This document shows positions 59,062-64,000 of a DNA stretch of 64,000 nucleotides, one piece after another. This DNA is from Actinomycetes bacterium (lineage in GTDB: Bacteria > Actinomycetota > Thermoleophilia > RBG-16-64-13), in NCBI GenBank assembly GCA_024637035.1, contig JAGXFW010000020.1:1-64000 (forward strand), read 5' to 3'. Below the pieces are notes generated by a model, which was given only the letters and a program-made list of their open reading frames with translations, was not told where the DNA came from and did not search any database. The position numbers were made by a program, and so were the translations under genes. Within the stretch, counting starts at the first letter, position 1; every line of letters begins with the position of its first letter.

Positions 59062-60387
59062 GTGAAACACAAAAGAATTCTTCTCATCGGGGCGGCACTC
59101 ATGGTGCTCGCTCTCGTCGGCGTTTCGCTGGCGGCATGCGGTGACACTACGACCACGACCGCGGCGCCGGCAACCACCGACACGACCGCGGGAACGACCG
59201 ACACCACCGCCGCGGGCGTCGAGATGGGCGACGACATCGTCATCGGCGCCATCAACTCGTTGACCGGCTCGAACGTCCTGACCGGTCAAGAAGAGAAATG
59301 GGCACAGGAGAAGGCCGCTTCGGACATCAACGCCTTGGGCGGCATCAAGCTCGCCGACGGCAAGATGCACAACGTCGTGCTGAAGTACTACGACGACAAG
59401 AGCCAGCCCACCGAGGGCGCCTCGGCCATGGAGAAGATGATCAAGACCGATGGCATCAAGATCGCCCTGAGCTCGAACATCACTCCGGTCAACCAGGCGG
59501 CGGCGCAGGTGGCCGAGAAGTATGAAGCCTACTACCACATCACGTCGAGCTGGACGGACGAGGCCAGCCCCGACGGATCCTTCCCGGGATTCATCGGCGG
59601 TATGGACCTGAAGTGGGCCACCGACATGTTCGAGTCTGCGGGCGATGCCGGCCTGGTGGCCATCGGTGCTGTCAATGCGATGGATGAGGCCGACCGCCCG
59701 ACGAAGTTCGCCGTCATGACGGAGAACACGCCGGACGGCGTCGGTTTCGGCGACGGCACCAAGGCGGGTCTCGAGGCGCAGGGTTGGGAAGTGGCGTCGT
59801 ACGAGAAGTTCGTCGAGGGCAACAAGGACTTCTCCTCGATCATCCTGAAGTTCAAGGAAGCGGGCGTCGACGGGGTGGTCACCCTGATCGCTCCCACTGA
59901 CGGCATCACCTTCGTCAAGCAGATGAAAGAGCAGAACTGGGCGCCGAAGTACCTGTTCGGGTACAAGGGGTTCTGGCCCGTCGACTTCTACGCGGGTCTC
60001 GGGGATGACGCCGACTACATCGGCTACGACGGCTTCTGGTCGGAGACCTTGCCGTATCCGTACGCCAAGGAACTGGGGCAGGCCTTCCAGGATGAGCACA
60101 ACGGCAATACGTCCAACAGCGTCGGCCTCTACTACGCCGCCGCTCAGATCCTCTTCACGGCCATCGAGAGAGCAGGATCCACCGATCCTGGCGCGGTGAG
60201 GGACGAGGTCTTCAACGGAACCTTCCCGGGCACCACGATGGGCGACATCACGTACAACGACCAAGGCATCGCCGACATCCCGTTCCTCGCGTTCCAGTGG
60301 GCCGCAGGTGGGGAACGCGTTGTGCTCTACCCGACGGAAGTCGCCACCGGCAAGACGGTGACGTTCGTTCCCTGGGAAGAGAGGTAG
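59062..60387 (+). CDS. Branched-chain-amino-acid-type ABC substrate-binding lipoprotein
   Basis: 441 residues. Signal with lipobox SLAAC, a Thr/Ala-rich linker (DTTTTTAAPATTDTT), then a periplasmic-binding fold of the LivJ/K type (IVIGAINSLTGSNVLTGQ, WATDMFESAGDAGLV). GTG 59062 has GGGGGG five bases upstream; the earlier open frame is rejected. With the following genes it forms a high-affinity importer, perhaps for the substrate of the catabolic cluster. Confidence 0.92.
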   Translation: MKHKRILLIGAALMVLALVGVSLAACGDTTTTTAAPATTDTTAGTTDTTAAGVEMGDDIVIGAINSLTGSNVLTGQEEKWAQEKAASDINALGGIKLADGKMHNVVLKYYDDKSQPTEGASAMEKMIKTDGIKIALSSNITPVNQAAAQVAEKYEAYYHITSSWTDEASPDGSFPGFIGGMDLKWATDMFESAGDAGLVAIGAVNAMDEADRPTKFAVMTENTPDGVGFGDGTKAGLEAQGWEVASYEKFVEGNKDFSSIILKFKEAGVDGVVTLIAPTDGITFVKQMKEQNWAPKYLFGYKGFWPVDFYAGLGDDADYIGYDGFWSETLPYPYAKELGQAFQDEHNGNTSNSVGLYYAAAQILFTAIERAGSTDPGAVRDEVFNGTFPGTTMGDITYNDQGIADIPFLAFQWAAGGERVVLYPTEVATGKTVTFVPWEER

Positions 60388-60469
60388 GCAACAGCCTGCT
60401 GTCGTCGGCCCAGAACGGAAGGTCGTGAGACACGGCTGACCGAGTGGACGCAACGACAGGCGAAGCACA

Positions 60470-60500
60470 CCCACCCTCCTCGGTGATCGGGGAGGGTGGG
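60470..60500 (+). terminator. Hairpin after the binding-protein gene
   Basis: CCCACCCTCC / GGAGGGTGGG with an 11-base loop. It could give partial termination, so the binding protein is made in excess over the permease. The 60388-60659 gap holds nothing else that I recognise. Confidence 0.7.
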
Positions 60501-60659
60501 GGGTCTCGCACCACCGGAGTTTCAGTGTAGAAGTAGGCTGTATGGGCGGCCCGAAGTCGGGTTTCCACATGTTCACAGACGTCGGACCGCGGGGTGCGGA
60601 ATCATGATGCATGGTGCAGTTCAGGGGTGGGATCACAGGCTGGGCGGTAGTCCATCATA

Positions 60660-61397
60660 ATGGCTGCCGGCGCGCCTCTTCTTACTCTGAGCGGGGTCTC
60701 GAAGCACTTCGGAGGGCTGCAGGTCATCAATGACCTAGACTTCGTCGTGCACGAGAGCGAGACCGTAGGGCTCATCGGTCCAAACGGTGCGGGCAAGAGC
60801 ACGGTCTTCAACCTCATCACCTCCATCTATCAACCCGATCGCGGCAGCATCACGTTCAAGGGCACCGAGATCACCGGCTTGGCCCCACACAAGATCTGCC
60901 ACATGGGGTTATCCCGCACGTACCAACTCGTGAGGGCCTTCCTGAAGATGTCGGTGATGGAGAACGTCATGATGGCGGCCGTCTATGGTGTCAAGCACCA
61001 CGAGCAGGGTCCTAAGCAACGCGCCGCTGAAGCCCTTGAACTGGTCGAAATGTCGCATAAGCGTGACGTCAACGCGGCGCACTTGACCCTGTCCGACCGA
61101 CGTCTCCTCGAGATAGCGATGGGCCTGTCGTCGATGCCGAGTTTGATCTTGCTCGACGAGCCGATGGCGGGCCTTACCGAAGTCGAGATCCAGCACCTGC
61201 TCGAGGTGATCGGGACGACGCGGGATGAGCGGAACTTCTCCATCCTCTGGATAGAGCACAAGGTAGATGCGGTTCTGGACTTCTGCGACCGCGTGGGCGT
61301 GATCGACTATGGGGTCAAGATCGCTGACGGCTGTCCCGACGACGTGGCCTGTGACGCGAAGGTCATAGAGGCGTACCTAGGAGAACCAGTTGCTTGA
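60660..61397 (+). CDS. livG: LivG-type ABC ATPase
   Basis: 245 residues: Walker A GPNGAGKST, the LivG-specific loop HKICHMGLSRTYQLVRAFL, Walker B SLILLDEPMAGL. The signature reads LTLSDRRLLEIAMGL, lacking the Gly-Gln of the usual LSxGQ, so this subunit may be a weakened ATPase. ATG 60660 with a poor ribosome-binding site. Overlaps livF. Confidence 0.92.
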   Translation: MAAGAPLLTLSGVSKHFGGLQVINDLDFVVHESETVGLIGPNGAGKSTVFNLITSIYQPDRGSITFKGTEITGLAPHKICHMGLSRTYQLVRAFLKMSVMENVMMAAVYGVKHHEQGPKQRAAEALELVEMSHKRDVNAAHLTLSDRRLLEIAMGLSSMPSLILLDEPMAGLTEVEIQHLLEVIGTTRDERNFSILWIEHKVDAVLDFCDRVGVIDYGVKIADGCPDDVACDAKVIEAYLGEPVA

Positions 61398-62109
61398 GGT
61401 CAAAGAACTGAGTGTCGCCTACGGCGATGTACGGGCCCTATGGGACGTCTCCCTGGAGGTCGAGGAAGGGTCCATCGTGGCCCTGGTCGGAGCCAACGGC
61501 GCCGGGAAGACCACATTGCTGAAAGCGATCTCGGGCCTTCTTCGCCCGACCAGCGGCCGGATCGTCTTCGAGGGTGAAGACCTGGCCCAACTGAACACGA
61601 AGCACCGCGTCGACAGGGGCATCGTCATGGTGCCGGAAGGGCGGAGGCTCTTCCAGACTCTGACCGTCCTCGAGAATCTGAGGCTGGGAGCGTATCTGCC
61701 GAAAGCTCGGGCCGTCTACGATGACTCCCTCGAGAGGGTCTTCACGTTGTTCCCGGTGCTGAAGGATCGCATGAATGGAAAGGCCGGTCTGATGAGCGGC
61801 GGCGAGCAGCAGATGTTGGCGATCGGGCGGGCCGTCATGGCCCGACCACGGCTTGTCATGATCGACGAAGCGTCCCTGGGCCTCAGCCCCATTTTGACGA
61901 GGACGATCTTCGATCTGATAGTCGCGCTCAACCAGCAGGACACCACCGTCCTACTCGTCGAGCAGAACATCCACATGGCCCTGAAGATCTGCAACAAGGC
62001 GTACGTGATGAAGACCGGACACATGGTGTTGAGCGGCACAGGCGAAGAGTTGCTGGCCAACGAGGACGTGCGCAAGGCGTATGTGGGCGAGAGGGGGAGC
62101 AGGCTGTAA
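61390..62109 (+). CDS. livF: LivF-type ABC ATPase
   Basis: 239 residues with Walker A GANGAGKTT, signature LMSGGEQQMLAIGRA, Walker B RLVMIDEASLGLSP. All motifs intact, unlike in LivG. TTG start at 61390, overlapping livG; its stop overlaps the livH ATG (TAATG). Confidence 0.92.
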   Translation: MLEVKELSVAYGDVRALWDVSLEVEEGSIVALVGANGAGKTTLLKAISGLLRPTSGRIVFEGEDLAQLNTKHRVDRGIVMVPEGRRLFQTLTVLENLRLGAYLPKARAVYDDSLERVFTLFPVLKDRMNGKAGLMSGGEQQMLAIGRAVMARPRLVMIDEASLGLSPILTRTIFDLIVALNQQDTTVLLVEQNIHMALKICNKAYVMKTGHMVLSGTGEELLANEDVRKAYVGERGSRL

Positions 62110-62990
62110 TGGGCTCTCTTGTTCAGATCCTGGTCAACGGCATCCTCTTGGGGTCCATGTATGGGATAGCCGCCATCGGTCTCAGTCTCATCTTCGGCAC
62201 GATGCGCATCATCTTCCTCGCTCAGGGGACCATGATCGTCTTCTTCGCCTATTTGACCTATTGGTCGTTCGAGAAGGCCGGGATCGATCCCTACTTGTCT
62301 TTGTTCACGGTGATTCCCCTAGCTTTCGTCGTGGGGCTGGGTCTGTTCTATCTCCTGTTCCGGAAGGCTGCCGCGCTCGAAGACAAGAACGTCTCGCTGT
62401 TGCTGGCCGTGGGTCTGATGTACTTGATCGACAACCTGATCCTGAAGATCTGGGGCGCCACTCCGCGTGGGGTCAACCTCTCGTATTCAGGGGCCGTGCT
62501 CGTGATCGGCGACATCAGAGTGCCGTGGCTACGGTTCGCGCTTCTGGGGCTTGCGCTTGCGTCTGCTCTCGTCGTGTACTTGTTCCTCAAGAGGACGCGG
62601 GTGGGGACGGCGGTGAGGGCGGCCTCTGAGGACATGGAGGCGACCACGCTCCAAGGCATCAACTCCGTGTGGGTGTGCGCGATCAGCTTCGCGATCGGGA
62701 TCGCCTTGGCGGGGGTGGCCGGCGTCGGCATGGCGACGGTCTACTCATTCGATTATCAGTTCGGATTCATCTTCGCCATCAAAGCCCTGGTCGCGCTCGC
62801 TCTCGGTGGCATCGGCAACGTGTTCGGCGCGCTGGCAGGGGGGCTTCTTCTTGGGATCATCGAGAATCTCGCCGCCTACTACATAGGCATCGCCTGGATC
62901 GAAGTGGCCTCCTACGGGGTCTTCATGTTGGTATTGATCTTCCTGCCCCAGGGCTTGTTCGGCAGGCGAGGGCTGGTGAAGAAGGTATGA
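62109..62990 (+). CDS. livH: LivH-type ABC permease
   Basis: 293 residues, about eight TM helices, with the LivH pattern NGILLGSMYGIAAIGLSLIFG at the N-terminus and GGIGNVFGALAGGLLLGIIENL near residue 235. Paired with LivM. Confidence 0.92.
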   Translation: MGSLVQILVNGILLGSMYGIAAIGLSLIFGTMRIIFLAQGTMIVFFAYLTYWSFEKAGIDPYLSLFTVIPLAFVVGLGLFYLLFRKAAALEDKNVSLLLAVGLMYLIDNLILKIWGATPRGVNLSYSGAVLVIGDIRVPWLRFALLGLALASALVVYLFLKRTRVGTAVRAASEDMEATTLQGINSVWVCAISFAIGIALAGVAGVGMATVYSFDYQFGFIFAIKALVALALGGIGNVFGALAGGLLLGIIENLAAYYIGIAWIEVASYGVFMLVLIFLPQGLFGRRGLVKKV

Positions 62991-62994
62991 AGCG

Positions 62995-64000
62995 ATGAGC
63001 GACCAGAGAATCGATGACACCGATGTCAAGCTGCTGCCGGACGACGGCGGGCGGCGCAGGCGGAAGCTGATCTGGGCGGGCCTCGCGGCCTTGGCCGTTC
63101 TGTTCTTCGCTACCCTGCCGTTCTACTACGACGTGCACAACGGGCAGTTCGGAGTCTTCTTCTTCAATGTTTTCGTGTATGTCATCGTCGCCCAGGGGTG
63201 GAATCTGGTGGGCGGGTACACCGGGCAGATCAGTCTGGGCCAGAACGCCTTCTTCGGCGTCGGAGCCTACACTATGGCTCTGTTGTGGTTCAACGACGTC
63301 ACGAAGACCGGGTACTACTTCGACCCTGTTTTGATGATCCTCGCCGGAGTGGTGCCGTTCATCCTTGCCGTCCTGGTCGGCGTACCGCTCCTGTCTCGGC
63401 TTCGGGGAGACTATTTCGCCTTCGGCACCCTGGGGATGGGGATGATCGTGACCGTGCTCTTCATAAATGGAGGGATGTTCACCGGCGGCGCGGAGGGCAG
63501 GATGCTGGTGCCGAAGATGCCCGAAGGCGCAGTGTTCGATCTGCGCACGCACTACTGGGTAGCTTTCCTGGTAGCGGTTCTGGCGACGCTGGTGGTCTAC
63601 TTCATGACTACTTCGCGCATCGGGCTCGCTCTTAGGGCCATCCGTGAAGACGAGGTCTCGGCGGCGTCGCACGGTGTGAACGTACTCAAATACAAAGTCT
63701 TCGCCTTCGCCGTGGGAGCGTTCATGGCGGGGGTTGCCGGCAGCATCTACGGCTACTATCTCCTTCAGGTGACGCCTTCCAACGTGCTCACTTCGAACTG
63801 GCTGTTCTTGCCGATCCTCATGGTCGTACTCGGGGGGACAGGGACGATCATGGGCCCGTGGCTGGGTGCCTTCTTGATCTACCTCATCTCCTGGTATGGG
63901 GACTCCTACTTCGCGGGCTACCACCCGATCATCTCGGGAGTCGTGATCATAGCGGTGATGTTGTTCCTGCCATCGGGCCTGATGGGGTTGGGGAAGAAGA
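62995..64000 (+). CDS. livM: LivM-type ABC permease, 3' partial
   Basis: At least 335 residues from ATG 62995, cut by the right edge. N-terminal polar region (about 30 residues), then TM helices with the LivM core WNLVGGYTGQISLGQNAFF, RLRGDYFAFGTLGMG and LGGTGTIMGPWLGAF. About seven to eight helices are visible. Confidence 0.9.
   Translation, partial: MSDQRIDDTDVKLLPDDGGRRRRKLIWAGLAALAVLFFATLPFYYDVHNGQFGVFFFNVFVYVIVAQGWNLVGGYTGQISLGQNAFFGVGAYTMALLWFNDVTKTGYYFDPVLMILAGVVPFILAVLVGVPLLSRLRGDYFAFGTLGMGMIVTVLFINGGMFTGGAEGRMLVPKMPEGAVFDLRTHYWVAFLVAVLATLVVYFMTTSRIGLALRAIREDEVSAASHGVNVLKYKVFAFAVGAFMAGVAGSIYGYYLLQVTPSNVLTSNWLFLPILMVVLGGTGTIMGPWLGAFLIYLISWYGDSYFAGYHPIISGVVIIAVMLFLPSGLMGLGKK

Noticed and set aside
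58978-60636. 552-residue minus-strand frame opposite the binding-protein gene
   Set aside because: The plus-strand frame has a signal peptide, lipobox and solute-binding motifs; the antisense frame has none.

Overview
This is a GC-rich, gene-dense bacterial chromosome segment with many GTG starts and overlapping stop/start junctions. Nothing seen is phage-, plasmid- or CRISPR-derived, and no rRNA or tRNA was recognised. Corrinoid methyltransferases, a reductive-dehalogenase homologue, a DMSO-reductase-family enzyme, a selenoprotein, a sortase, PspA, and a lipoprotein with a Thr-rich linker after its lipobox together suggest an uncultured, mostly anaerobic actinobacterium. That assignment is an inference; no marker gene is present.

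Layout. 1-3041: methylamine-type methyltransferase operon (MttB-like, cut by the left edge; corrinoid protein; MtmB-like enzyme without an amber codon). 3103-7513: minus-strand group with an RND/MMPL exporter, a lipoprotein, GyrI-like and CMD proteins, and YaiI. 7681-12101: a solitary Mo/W-bisPGD oxidoreductase, an anchored protein, CcdA and an Lgt-like protein. 12180-14366: a regulatory region with a 22-codon ORF, then NfeD-like, Rieske and sortase genes. 14564-23397: a YHS mini-protein and a complex-I-like operon (A, a B/D-like fusion, H, J, K, L, M, N) that has lost its visible redox ligands. 23452-26265: PspA and a TPM-domain protein. 26516-39710: a membrane redox and probable metal-handling region (cytochrome c, SHOCT protein, ABC exporter, DUF2318-like protein, CcmF/CcmH, NosR/NapH-like polyferredoxin, YHS/TRASH protein). 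39820-51692: mixed genes, including a UGA-recoded selenoprotein peroxiredoxin that a standard gene caller truncates, an APC-USP transporter, a VanW/FAD-reductase pair, a DUF3786-type Fe-S protein, a heme-binding protein, a cupredoxin and a reductive-dehalogenase homologue. 51973-64000: a catabolic cluster (two Zn-alcohol dehydrogenases, an LDH/MDH-like enzyme, a KPR-like reductase, a VOC protein and a split transketolase), followed by a branched-chain-amino-acid-type ABC importer whose LivM runs off the right edge.

Three recurrent cis-elements link distant genes. Boxes of the form TTTAC-N6-TTKAC with an 11-bp period occur near 9834, 12181, 26910, 36711 and 39056. CsoR/CstR-like ATACC...GGGGGTAT sites occur at 12234, 26928 and 28570. 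TACTAC-N5-GTAGTA palindromes occur at 36669 and 39096. Two genes of the catabolic cluster (51973 and 55319) have leaders containing terminator-like hairpins of the same architecture.

The strongest candidates for something undescribed are the complex-I-like operon without redox ligands, the selenoprotein, and the metal/envelope-stress regulon with its 22-residue peptide gene.
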